5,079 nt of DNA, taken from assembly GCA_025359005.1 (NCBI GenBank), contig JANYHP010000672.1, forward strand, positions 1 through 5,079, written 5' to 3'. Both the position numbers and the translations under genes were made by a program. This document shows, in pieces, positions 1 to 5,079 of the stretch (its first letter is position 1; the number at the start of each line of letters is the position of its first letter). The notes under the pieces are model-generated. The model did no database searches. It had not been told where the DNA came from and saw nothing but the letters and a program-made list of their open reading frames with translations. This DNA comes from Hyphomicrobiaceae bacterium. Lineage in GTDB: Bacteria > Pseudomonadota > Alphaproteobacteria > Rhizobiales > Hyphomicrobiaceae.

Positions 1-542
1 CCGACTTCATCACGCCGAAGTCCGAAGTTAGCCGTGCCTTTCGGGACGCCACGCTTGATCTCGCCCGCGATTGTCCGTTTGCGCGGCGGTTGGTCAACAG
101 CGGGCGACTCTCGGTGCCGGCAACGTACGCCTTCTCGCCACTCAACACGCCGGACCGTGACTGCTTCGCCGGTTCCCTACAACCCGGCACGTCGATGCCG
201 GATGCGCCTGTGCGCGTGGCAGGCACGGCTGGTTGGTTTCTGCGGCACTGCGGGGGCGGCTTTTCGCTCGTTGTCTTTGGCGAGGCGGTAACGCTGCCAC
301 CGCTTCCTGTGCCGCTGCGCGTGATCGTGGTGACGCTGCCTGGCGTGCCTATGGATGCGCCCTTCGCAACCGTCTGCGAGGATGCCGAGGGACTGCTCGC
401 CAGCCGCTGCGATGCCACCTCGGGGACGGTCTATCTGATCCGTCCCGACCAACACGTCGCCGCACGCTGGCGTGGCTTTAATGCGGCGAGCGTCGCCGCC
501 GCCATCGACCGGGCGCTGGGCAAGCCGGACGCGAAATCATGA
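1..542 (+). CDS. FAD-dependent aromatic-ring monooxygenase, C-terminal part (5' end outside window)
   Basis: The open frame enters from the left edge (first whole codon at base 3) and ends at TGA 540-542, giving 179 visible residues. It opens with DFITPKSEVSRAFRD and continues with RLVNSGRLSVPAT and SPLNTPDR. I recognise this run from flavoprotein hydroxylases of the PheA/TfdB/MhpA type, which use NAD(P)H and O2 to hydroxylate aromatic rings. The last ~100 residues match the thioredoxin-like C-terminal domain of these enzymes, with a β-strand-rich core (VIVVTLPG) and the typical ending YLIRPDQHVAARW. The N-terminal FAD-binding GxGxxG fold is not in the window, so flavin binding is inferred from the family. 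The substrate cannot be told from this fragment. The 4 bp overlap with the next gene indicates co-translation. Internal ATG/TTG starts in this frame, such as TTG at 90, should not be taken as the gene start. Confidence 0.88.
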   Translation, partial: DFITPKSEVSRAFRDATLDLARDCPFARRLVNSGRLSVPATYAFSPLNTPDRDCFAGSLQPGTSMPDAPVRVAGTAGWFLRHCGGGFSLVVFGEAVTLPPLPVPLRVIVVTLPGVPMDAPFATVCEDAEGLLASRCDATSGTVYLIRPDQHVAARWRGFNAASVAAAIDRALGKPDAKS

Positions 543-751
543 CAGGACCGCTCAACATCGACCCCAATCTGGCGCACCCGGACGACGTTTACGAAGCGCT
601 CATCGCCCTGCATCGTGACTTGACGCTCGAGCAGAGCCAGAGTGTCAACGCCAAGCTGATCCTGCTGCTGATCAACCATATCGGCGACCGGGGCGTGATA
701 GAGGCGGCCTTCGCCCGTGCCCGCGCCGGCGCGGTGGCGCAGAAATCCTGA
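539..751 (+). CDS. DUF2783 domain-containing small protein
   Basis: This encodes a 70-residue soluble protein. The core NLAHPDDVYEALIALH, followed by LTLEQSQSVNAKLILLLINH and IGDRGVIEAAFARAR, is what I know as DUF2783, a short alphaproteobacterial/betaproteobacterial family of unknown function. It looks all-helical, with no signal peptide, membrane segment or cysteine. The ATG at 539-541 overlaps the monooxygenase stop as ATGA. No good Shine-Dalgarno precedes it, so translation probably depends on ribosomes finishing the upstream gene. From recall, DUF2783 genes commonly sit directly after FAD-dependent hydroxylase genes. This supports the start and suggests a role tied to that enzyme, such as an accessory, stabilising or regulatory subunit. 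That role is inference only. Confidence 0.85.
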   Translation: MTGPLNIDPNLAHPDDVYEALIALHRDLTLEQSQSVNAKLILLLINHIGDRGVIEAAFARARAGAVAQKS

Positions 752-872
752 CCCCATGCACCAGTCGCTGCGACGGCTCTTGAAGCGGGCGGTTGGGTGG
801 GGCACATATGGGTTGCCGCACGCGCTCCGGGGCGTGTCGTGAACCTCTTGATCCCGAACGGATTACACGGCG

Positions 873-1850
873 ATGCGTTACGACGACAGCGACAAGCAGA
901 GCACTAACGTCGAGGATCGCCGCGGCGACGCCGATTCCGGCCTGGGTGGTGGCGGCGGCCTCCAGATCCCCATGGGTGGTGGCGGCATGGGGCTGACCAC
1001 GATGCTGATCGTCGGCGCCATCATGCTGCTGTTCGGCTTCAATCCCCTGGATATCCTGACCGGTGGCGGTGGTGGCGGCAGTATGCCCAACCTGCCGCAG
1101 CACCCCCGTGTAGATGCCGGCAGCCGCGGTGGCGGCGGCCTCAGCCTGCCCAACATTCCGGGCCGCGACGGCCAGTCCGGGACCACCCGGCCGGTGTCGC
1201 ACGCCGAAGATCCCATGAAGACGCGGGTCTCCCAGGTGCTGCACGATACAGAGGAAGTGTGGACGGATGTGTTCCAGTCCATGGGCCGCCAGTACGTGCC
1301 GCCGAAACTGATCATTTTTTCGGGCGCCACCCGGACCGGCTGCGGCGTCGGCCAGACGCAAATGGGGCCATTCTATTGCCCGGTTGATCAGCGGGTTTAT
1401 ATCGATCTCGCCTTCTATGACGAGTTGAAGCGCCGCTTCAATGCGCCGGGCGATTTCGCCCAGGCCTACGTGGTGGCGCACGAGGTCGGCCATCATGTCC
1501 AGACGCTGCTCGGCATCTCCGACAAGGTGCAGCAGATGAAGGCACGTGGTGGCGAGAAGCAGGCCAACGCCGTCCAGGTGCGCATGGAGTTGCAGGCCGA
1601 TTGCTTTGCCGGCGTTTGGGCCGCGCGCGATTACCAGATCCATCGCCAGCGCATTGAGCCGGGCGATATCGAATCGGGCTTGAACGCTGCCTCACAAATC
1701 GGTGACGACACGCTGCAGAAGCGCTCGCAAGGCTACGTCGTGCCGGAAAGTTTCACGCACGGCAGTTCGGCGCAGCGCGTGGCCTGGTTCAAGAAGGGCA
1801 TGCAGACCGGCGAACTCAAGGCGTGTGATACCTTCAATTCGCAGGAGTGA
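873..1850 (+). CDS. ypfJ: YpfJ-family neutral zinc metallopeptidase, membrane-anchored
   Basis: The 325-residue product matches the YpfJ/Zn_peptidase family (PF04228); E. coli YpfJ is about 287 aa. It begins MRYDDSDKQSTNVEDRRG, and the NVEDRR element near the N-terminus is a family hallmark that supports this start. The only upstream ribosome-site candidate is a weak GGA about 10 nt before the ATG. One membrane helix lies at about residues 41-56 (LTTMLIVGAIMLLFGF), between glycine-rich linkers at 25-29, 35-38, 64-69 and 86-89. The catalytic domain follows from about 115. HEVGH at 203-207 gives the two zinc histidines and the general-base glutamate. E239 in MELQAD is the likely third ligand, as in gluzincins. 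The conserved tail FTHGSSAQRVAWFKKGM is present at 294-310. The product is therefore a complete, probably active protease anchored in the inner membrane. Its natural substrate is not established. The linkers make it longer than the E. coli protein. Confidence 0.93.
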   Translation: MRYDDSDKQSTNVEDRRGDADSGLGGGGGLQIPMGGGGMGLTTMLIVGAIMLLFGFNPLDILTGGGGGGSMPNLPQHPRVDAGSRGGGGLSLPNIPGRDGQSGTTRPVSHAEDPMKTRVSQVLHDTEEVWTDVFQSMGRQYVPPKLIIFSGATRTGCGVGQTQMGPFYCPVDQRVYIDLAFYDELKRRFNAPGDFAQAYVVAHEVGHHVQTLLGISDKVQQMKARGGEKQANAVQVRMELQADCFAGVWAARDYQIHRQRIEPGDIESGLNAASQIGDDTLQKRSQGYVVPESFTHGSSAQRVAWFKKGMQTGELKACDTFNSQE

Positions 1851-1865
1851 CGTCTGTTGCCTTGC

Positions 1866-1875
1866 CGCCGCGGCG
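1866..1875. other. GC-rich palindrome between convergent gene ends
   Basis: CGCCGCGGCG is a perfect 10-base palindrome in the 28 bp gap between the ypfJ stop (1848-1850) and the SPOR gene stop (1879-1881, reverse strand). The overlapping 7-mer GCGGCGC recurs at 1870-1876 and 1884-1890. A GC-rich inverted repeat between converging genes could act as a terminator in both directions. There is no T-tract on either side, so it is not a canonical intrinsic terminator, and such palindromes arise easily in DNA this GC-rich. Confidence 0.2.
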
Positions 1876-1878
1876 CTG

Positions 1879-3021
1879 TCAGAGCGGCGCGCCGGCAAAA
1901 TCGGTCATGCGGCAGGTCACGCCGCGTGAGCGCAGCAATGTGCAGGCCTTCTGGGCGTCGAGATCGGACGCGAACGGTCCGGCGATGAGTTGCACGATGT
2001 TGCCGTTGCCAGCGGTTTGTGTACGGGGCTCGAGCGGGCCGAGAACCGCGCCATGGTTCTGCGTCAACACGTTCCAGCTCAGCCGCACTGCGTCGAGTGA
2101 GGGACCCGACGCGACAAGCAGGCCTGGCTGACGATGCGCGGTAGGGTTGGCTGGATCGGAGGCGATGCTACCGGTGCGGACGGCGCTGGCAGCCGGGGCC
2201 TGTTTGCCCTGCTTGACTTCGGCGCGGGTGGGTTGTTGCGCGACTGCTCCCGGTAGGACGATCGGTTGCGCCAACACGACGCCCGGCATCATTTGCGCAG
2301 CCTTTGGTGGCTCTGACGCTGGCGCAGCCGCATGGGGCGCCGGTTCGTCCGCGAGCACGGTGCGGTTGGTAGGCCGCTGGCCATTATTGCCTGTTAGCTG
2401 CGGCGCAGCGGCCTGTTGCACCGGCTGCACGGCGGCGGCAGCCGGTTGGGCCGCTTGCGCAAATCCGTTGAGGCGCGATTCCGTGGCCGCCACGCGCGCC
2501 GTGGTCGCCTGCTCACGGGAGTCGAGGTTCGCGGTGACGGTGCGCAGTTCGGCCACGTCAGCGGCAATGCGCTCCAAAGCCTCGGTGACCGGTGCCATCA
2601 CCACGTCAAAATTAGAACTTCGCTGCCACGCCATGCCGGCGACATAGGCCGCAGAAACGGCGCCGAGCCCTGCCCATACGGCGATATACCGCCAGCGGGC
2701 CGCTGATCCCGTCGCCGGCCGTCCGGAACTCGATCCGATGCCGTCCTTACGGGCTGCGATGATCTCGGGTCTCGGGACAGCCAAATCCGGGGCCGCGGGG
2801 GCGTCTGTCGCGTCTGGGCGCTGCGCGTCACGCCAAGCCTGTGCGCTGAAGCGGTTATCGGTTGACCGCGCTTGCGCCGGCGCGCGCGTGGCGTCGACAC
2901 GCAATGGCGCCCGCTCAAGTCGGGTTGCGTCGGTGCCGGCGCGCGGAGCAGCAGGGCGCCGGTCAGGCGCGTCTGGCGGCATCGAGAGCGAAGGCGTAGC
3001 GAAGGGCGAATGGCGTGTCAT
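1879..3021 (-). CDS. SPOR domain-containing single-pass membrane protein
   Basis: The 380-residue product has a clear layout. Residues 1-110 are a long, basic, Ala/Pro/Arg-rich, probably disordered cytoplasmic tail. One membrane helix lies at about 111-131 (YIAVWAGLGAVSAAYVAGMAW). A helical, coiled-coil-like stretch (EALERIAADVAELR and onward) runs over about 140-190, then an Ala/Pro/Gln-rich linker to about 300. The C-terminal SPOR-like domain at about 302-376 contains VQLIAGPFASDLDAQKACTLLRSRG. SPOR domains bind denuded peptidoglycan strands at sites of division or remodelling. The topology fits an inner-membrane protein reaching the cell wall from the periplasm. Two cysteines, C360 and C370, could form a disulfide. 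The start ATG (3019-3021) has only a weak GTGAG site 8 nt upstream, and Met14 is an alternative start. The gene converges with ypfJ and diverges from glmU. The exact role is unknown; it is not recognisably FtsN or DedD. Confidence 0.82.
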   Translation of the reverse strand: MTRHSPFATPSLSMPPDAPDRRPAAPRAGTDATRLERAPLRVDATRAPAQARSTDNRFSAQAWRDAQRPDATDAPAAPDLAVPRPEIIAARKDGIGSSSGRPATGSAARWRYIAVWAGLGAVSAAYVAGMAWQRSSNFDVVMAPVTEALERIAADVAELRTVTANLDSREQATTARVAATESRLNGFAQAAQPAAAAVQPVQQAAAPQLTGNNGQRPTNRTVLADEPAPHAAAPASEPPKAAQMMPGVVLAQPIVLPGAVAQQPTRAEVKQGKQAPAASAVRTGSIASDPANPTAHRQPGLLVASGPSLDAVRLSWNVLTQNHGAVLGPLEPRTQTAGNGNIVQLIAGPFASDLDAQKACTLLRSRGVTCRMTDFAGAPL

Positions 3022-3165
3022 GGGCGCAGCTCACGGTGCGAACGGCGACGCAGGACACGAAAAAGAGCCGAATCGTTGATTAACTAAAGCTACGGTGACA
3101 AGGCTGTCGCGCGCGGTCAACGGAGCGTTCCGGCACAGTGCGCTTTATCGGTGGAAAGATGACAC
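3022..3165. promoter_or_regulatory. Divergent intergenic region, promoter candidates only
   Basis: The gap between the SPOR gene start and the glmU start is 320 bp. Its right part is a separately listed candidate small ORF, and this entry covers the rest. It must carry the promoter of the leftward SPOR gene. On the reverse strand TTGTCA (3101-3096) and TTGACC (3120-3115) resemble -35 hexamers, but neither has a convincing -10 at 16-18 bp. The patch at about 3073-3090 is the most AT-rich here and holds an imperfect palindrome, GTTGATTAAC (3075-3084). Rightward, TTTATC at 3144-3149 is a weak -10-like element. I see no known operator, riboswitch or RNA gene. Confidence 0.3.
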
Positions 3166-3345
3166 ATGCCGAGGGGCTTGCGGATCAGTCGTGAGAACAT
3201 CGATATGCTGATTGTGGGGCGCGCGGATCATCCGAGCTGGCGCGTCCTTTGCTTGCACTTGCCTTGTGACCAAGTGCTGGCGGGCCCGGAGCGCTTCCGC
3301 GCGCCCGGATACGTGGCTAAATTATTCCTTCCGAGCGCCGAATGA
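3166..3345 (+). CDS. Candidate 59-aa small ORF overlapping glmU start
   Basis: An open frame starts at ATG 3166-3168, just after an in-frame TGA (3160-3162), and ends at TGA 3343-3345, overlapping the glmU start as ATGA. A Shine-Dalgarno-like GGAAAG (3153-3158) lies 7 nt upstream. The predicted peptide begins MPRGLRISRENIDMLIVGR and ends AKLFLPSAE. I recognise no family. My hand count of GC at codon positions 1, 2 and 3 is about 66, 47 and 73 percent, the order expected of real genes in a GC-rich genome. Against it, a 60-codon open frame is not rare by chance at this GC content. The ATGA overlap is automatic for this frame, because the second glmU codon starts with A. If translated, it could be a small protein or a leader peptide coupled to glmU. 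The alternative is plain 5' leader with no coding role. Confidence 0.33.
   Translation: MPRGLRISRENIDMLIVGRADHPSWRVLCLHLPCDQVLAGPERFRAPGYVAKLFLPSAE
3318..3323 (+). promoter_or_regulatory. Weak -10-like AT-rich patch before glmU
   Basis: TAAATT matches TATAAT at four of six positions and sits in the short AT-rich stretch CTAAATTATTCC, 18 nt before the glmU ATG. No acceptable -35 lies at the right distance (TTCCGC at 3295-3300 is poor), and a start site here would leave only a very short leader. It also lies inside the candidate small ORF. This is a weak candidate for a glmU promoter. Confidence 0.15.
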
Positions 3346-4721
3346 TCGCACCGTCCTCCCGCCCCTTCCTCACCGTCGTGCTGGCTGCCGGAAAGGGCAC
3401 CCGCATGAAGTCCGATTTGCCGAAGGTCATGCATTCGGTTGCCGGCCGGTCGCTGCTTGGCCACGTTTTGGCTGTCTCGGCTGACGTCGGCAGCATCGCG
3501 ACGGCCGTCGTGGTTGGCCCCGAAATGCCTTCCGTTCGTGCCGAGACCGCGAAACAGGCGCCAGGTGCGGTGGTCTTTGAGCAAGTCCGCCAGCGCGGCA
3601 CGGCCGATGCCGTGCTTGCTGCACGGGCGGCGATAGCTACTCATTCAGGCGATGTTCTGGTTATGTTTGCCGATACGCCGCTGATTGCGAGCGATACGGT
3701 CCAGCGTCTGTTACAGGCGCTCGACCAGGGTGCTGAAGTCGCAGTCCTCGGTTTCCACGCCAAGGACCCGACAGGCTACGGGCGGCTTGTCACCGACGGC
3801 ATCGTCGGCAACGGTGCCGCCAATCTGCTGGCCATCCGCGAGCATAAGGACGCTTCGACAGCCGAACGCCAGATCGACTTCTGCAACTCGGGAGTGATGG
3901 CGTTCCGGACCACGAACCTGCTCGGCATTCTCGACCAGGTCGGCACGGCCAACGCCTCGGCAGAATTCTACCTGACCGACGCCATCGCCATCATGCGCCG
4001 TGAGGGGCGCCGCGCGGTTGCCGTGGCCGGCAACGAGGAAGAGATGCTCGGCGTCAACACGCGCGCCCATCTGGCGCAGGCCGAGGCAGTCTTCCAGCGC
4101 CGCGCCCGTGCCCACGCCATGGCTGAAGGCGCCACCTTGATCGATCCCGATACGGTGTGGTTTTCCTTCGATACGCGCATCGGCCGCGACGTGCTGATCG
4201 AGCCCAATGTGTTTTTTGGTCCTGGCTCGACCGTCGGCGACGGCGCCATCATCCATGCCAGTTCGCACATCACCGGGGCAAGCGTGGAGGCGGGCGCCGA
4301 GATCGGCCCCTTCGCCCGCCTGCGTCCAGGCACGCGGATCGGCGAGGGCGCGAAGATCGGCAATTTCGTCGAGGTCAAGAACGCGACGTTCGAGAAGGGC
4401 GCCAAGGCAAACCATCTTGCCTATATTGGGGACGCTCGCGTGGGGGCCAAGGCAAATATCGGTGCTGGCACGATTTTCTGCAACTATGACGGGTTCTTCA
4501 AGTACAAGACCGATATCGGCGCCGGCGCTTTCGTCGGCTCCAATTCGTCGCTCGTCGCCCCAGTAAAAATTGGTGACGGCGCTTTCGTCGCGTCCGGCAG
4601 CGTGGTCACCAGGGACGTGACCGCTGATGCCCTGGCTGTGGCACGCGGCGTGCAGGAAGAGCGACCGGGATGGGCGACCAAGTTCCGTGCCTTGATGGCC
4701 GCGCGCAAGGCCCGTGGGTAA
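3342..4721 (+). CDS. glmU: Bifunctional UDP-N-acetylglucosamine pyrophosphorylase / glucosamine-1-phosphate N-acetyltransferase
   Basis: GlmU acetylates glucosamine-1-phosphate with acetyl-CoA, then couples the product to UTP, giving UDP-GlcNAc for peptidoglycan and lipopolysaccharide in the cytoplasm. The 459-aa length matches the family (456 in E. coli). The N-terminal uridyltransferase domain (about 9-240) has LAAGKGTRMKSDLPK with R21 and K28, the metal-binding Asp111 in FADTPL, TGYGR (144-148), EHKD (167-170) and the second metal-site Asn239 in GVNT. A helical linker leads to the left-handed β-helix (about 265-459) of hexapeptide repeats. Acetyltransferase residues expected from E. coli are present: R328 (RLRPG), K346, catalytic H358 (KANHLAY), Y361, N372, N381 (CNYDG) and K387. 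Phe379 replaces the usual Thr just before CNYDG. No strong Shine-Dalgarno precedes the ATG. The start is fixed by the conserved motif beginning about 10 residues in. glmS follows on the same strand after 233 bp. Confidence 0.98.
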   Translation: MIAPSSRPFLTVVLAAGKGTRMKSDLPKVMHSVAGRSLLGHVLAVSADVGSIATAVVVGPEMPSVRAETAKQAPGAVVFEQVRQRGTADAVLAARAAIATHSGDVLVMFADTPLIASDTVQRLLQALDQGAEVAVLGFHAKDPTGYGRLVTDGIVGNGAANLLAIREHKDASTAERQIDFCNSGVMAFRTTNLLGILDQVGTANASAEFYLTDAIAIMRREGRRAVAVAGNEEEMLGVNTRAHLAQAEAVFQRRARAHAMAEGATLIDPDTVWFSFDTRIGRDVLIEPNVFFGPGSTVGDGAIIHASSHITGASVEAGAEIGPFARLRPGTRIGEGAKIGNFVEVKNATFEKGAKANHLAYIGDARVGAKANIGAGTIFCNYDGFFKYKTDIGAGAFVGSNSSLVAPVKIGDGAFVASGSVVTRDVTADALAVARGVQEERPGWATKFRALMAARKARG

Positions 4722-4880
4722 GAGCTTGGGCGGTGGCGCCTGTCGTCCTGGCCAAGGGGACTTCGAAGCGTGTCGACGCAACGGATGCAACCCCTGGACA
4801 CACGGTTTGAATTGCACTGTTGAACGATGTGTGTTTACGGCTCTCGGAATTCTAGCGCCCGAGTCCCCGACAAGGCCATC

Positions 4881-4928
4881 GATGAGCGACTTGCGCTCGT
4901 TGTCCCTAGCGTCTCTGCTTTTTTGTTT
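4881..4928 (+). terminator. Small hairpin followed by a T-rich run in the glmS leader
   Basis: GAGCG (4884-4888) pairs with CGCTC (4894-4898) around a 5-nt loop. Three weaker outer pairs (A-T and two G·T) extend the stem to 4881-4901. A run of six T, one G and three T follows at 4919-4928. The T-run starts about 20 nt after the stem, which is too far for a standard intrinsic terminator. It is at best a weak terminator or attenuator of glmU read-through, or a structured part of the glmS leader. AGCGTC is repeated directly on both sides of the T-run (4908-4913 and 4930-4935). Confidence 0.22.
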
Positions 4929-4941
4929 AAGCGTCAAGAAC

Positions 4942-4946
4942 GAGGA
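4942..4946 (+). promoter_or_regulatory. Shine-Dalgarno site of glmS
   Basis: GAGGA lies 8 nt upstream of the ATG at 4955, a near-ideal motif and spacing. It is the strongest ribosome binding site in the window and supports the chosen glmS start. glmU, by contrast, has almost none. Confidence 0.8.
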
Positions 4947-4954
4947 CTGAACCC

Positions 4955-5079
4955 ATGTGCGGCATCGTCGGCATTCTCGGCACAAAGCCTGTAGCCATCG
5001 ACATCGTCGATGCGCTCCGTCGTCTCGAGTATCGCGGTTATGATAGTGCAGGGATTGCCACCGTCGAGAACGGCCACCT
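4955..5079 (+). CDS. glmS: Glutamine--fructose-6-phosphate aminotransferase, N-terminal fragment (runs off window)
   Basis: Only the first 41 codons are present. They begin MCGIVGILG and include ALRRLEYRGYDSAGIA, the signature of the N-terminal glutamine amidotransferase (Ntn/class II) domain of GlmS. Cys2 becomes the catalytic N-terminal nucleophile after Met removal. It releases ammonia from glutamine, which the missing isomerase domains use to turn fructose-6-phosphate into glucosamine-6-phosphate, the first committed step towards UDP-GlcNAc. YRGYDSAGIA separates GlmS from relatives that share only the MCGIVG start, such as PurF and AsnB. The start is fixed by Cys2 and the good Shine-Dalgarno site. 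The gene is on the same strand as glmU, 233 bp downstream. Whether the two share a transcript is open, since the gap is large enough for a separate promoter. No clear -35/-10 pair was found there. Confidence 0.96.
   Translation, partial: MCGIVGILGTKPVAIDIVDALRRLEYRGYDSAGIATVENGH

Noticed and set aside
780..808. Sigma-70-like promoter before ypfJ (TTGAAG, 17 bp, CACATA)
   Set aside because: The -35 is fair and the spacing right, but the -10 matches TATAAT poorly, so it is too weak to list as a feature.
672..1643. 323-codon open frame on the reverse strand opposite ypfJ
   Set aside because: It is antisense to ypfJ, including the HEVGH region, with His/Ala/Gly/Arg-rich low-information sequence and no known motif.
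2147..2647. 166-codon frame on the + strand opposite the SPOR gene
   Set aside because: It is an Ala/Cys/Gly-rich shadow, while the reverse-strand frame has a membrane helix and SPOR domain in a sensible order.
4714..4950. 78-codon GTG-started frame filling the glmU-glmS spacer
   Set aside because: GC at third positions is only about 60 percent by hand count, it is rich in Cys and Ser with no motif, and its end runs through the glmS Shine-Dalgarno. It is better explained as non-coding leader.
4722..4954. glmS ribozyme upstream of glmS
   Set aside because: I found none of the expected ribozyme core layout by eye, and this element is known mainly from Gram-positive bacteria.
3711..4985. 424-codon open frame on the reverse strand opposite glmU
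   Set aside because: It is antisense to the highly conserved glmU, has a His/Arg/Asp/Gly-rich composition with no recognisable domain, and is expected as a shadow in GC-rich coding DNA.

Overview
The window is high-GC DNA with ordinary chromosomal gene content, most likely from an alphaproteobacterium. The main reasons are the wording of GlmU and of the GlmS start, the SPOR-domain membrane protein next to glmU, and the FAD monooxygenase plus DUF2783 pair. Placement below class level, perhaps Rhodospirillales or a relative, is only a guess. I saw no tRNA, rRNA, CRISPR array, insertion sequence, phage gene or attachment site.

Left part (1-1850, + strand). The 3' end of an FAD-dependent aromatic-ring monooxygenase gene overlaps a small DUF2783 gene by 4 bp. 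After 121 bp comes a complete ypfJ-type membrane-anchored zinc metallopeptidase gene with an HEVGH motif.

Middle (1879-3021, - strand). One gene converges on ypfJ with a 28 bp gap. It encodes a single-pass membrane protein with a C-terminal SPOR domain, probably an envelope or peptidoglycan-associated protein.

Right part (3022-5079). A 320 bp divergent intergenic region precedes glmU. Most of its glmU-proximal half is an open 59-codon frame (3166-3345) with coding-like base composition, ending in an ATGA overlap with the glmU start. It is a candidate small gene, unproven. Complete glmU (bifunctional, 459 aa) follows. After a 233 bp spacer with a small hairpin and a T-rich run, glmS begins with a good ribosome binding site and runs off the window. 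GlmS and GlmU supply UDP-N-acetylglucosamine for peptidoglycan and lipopolysaccharide (GlmM, needed between them, is not here). The SPOR protein points to the same envelope theme, although it is transcribed the other way.

No clearly new system is visible. The items most worth checking are the candidate small ORF before glmU, the glmS leader, and the coupled monooxygenase/DUF2783 pair.
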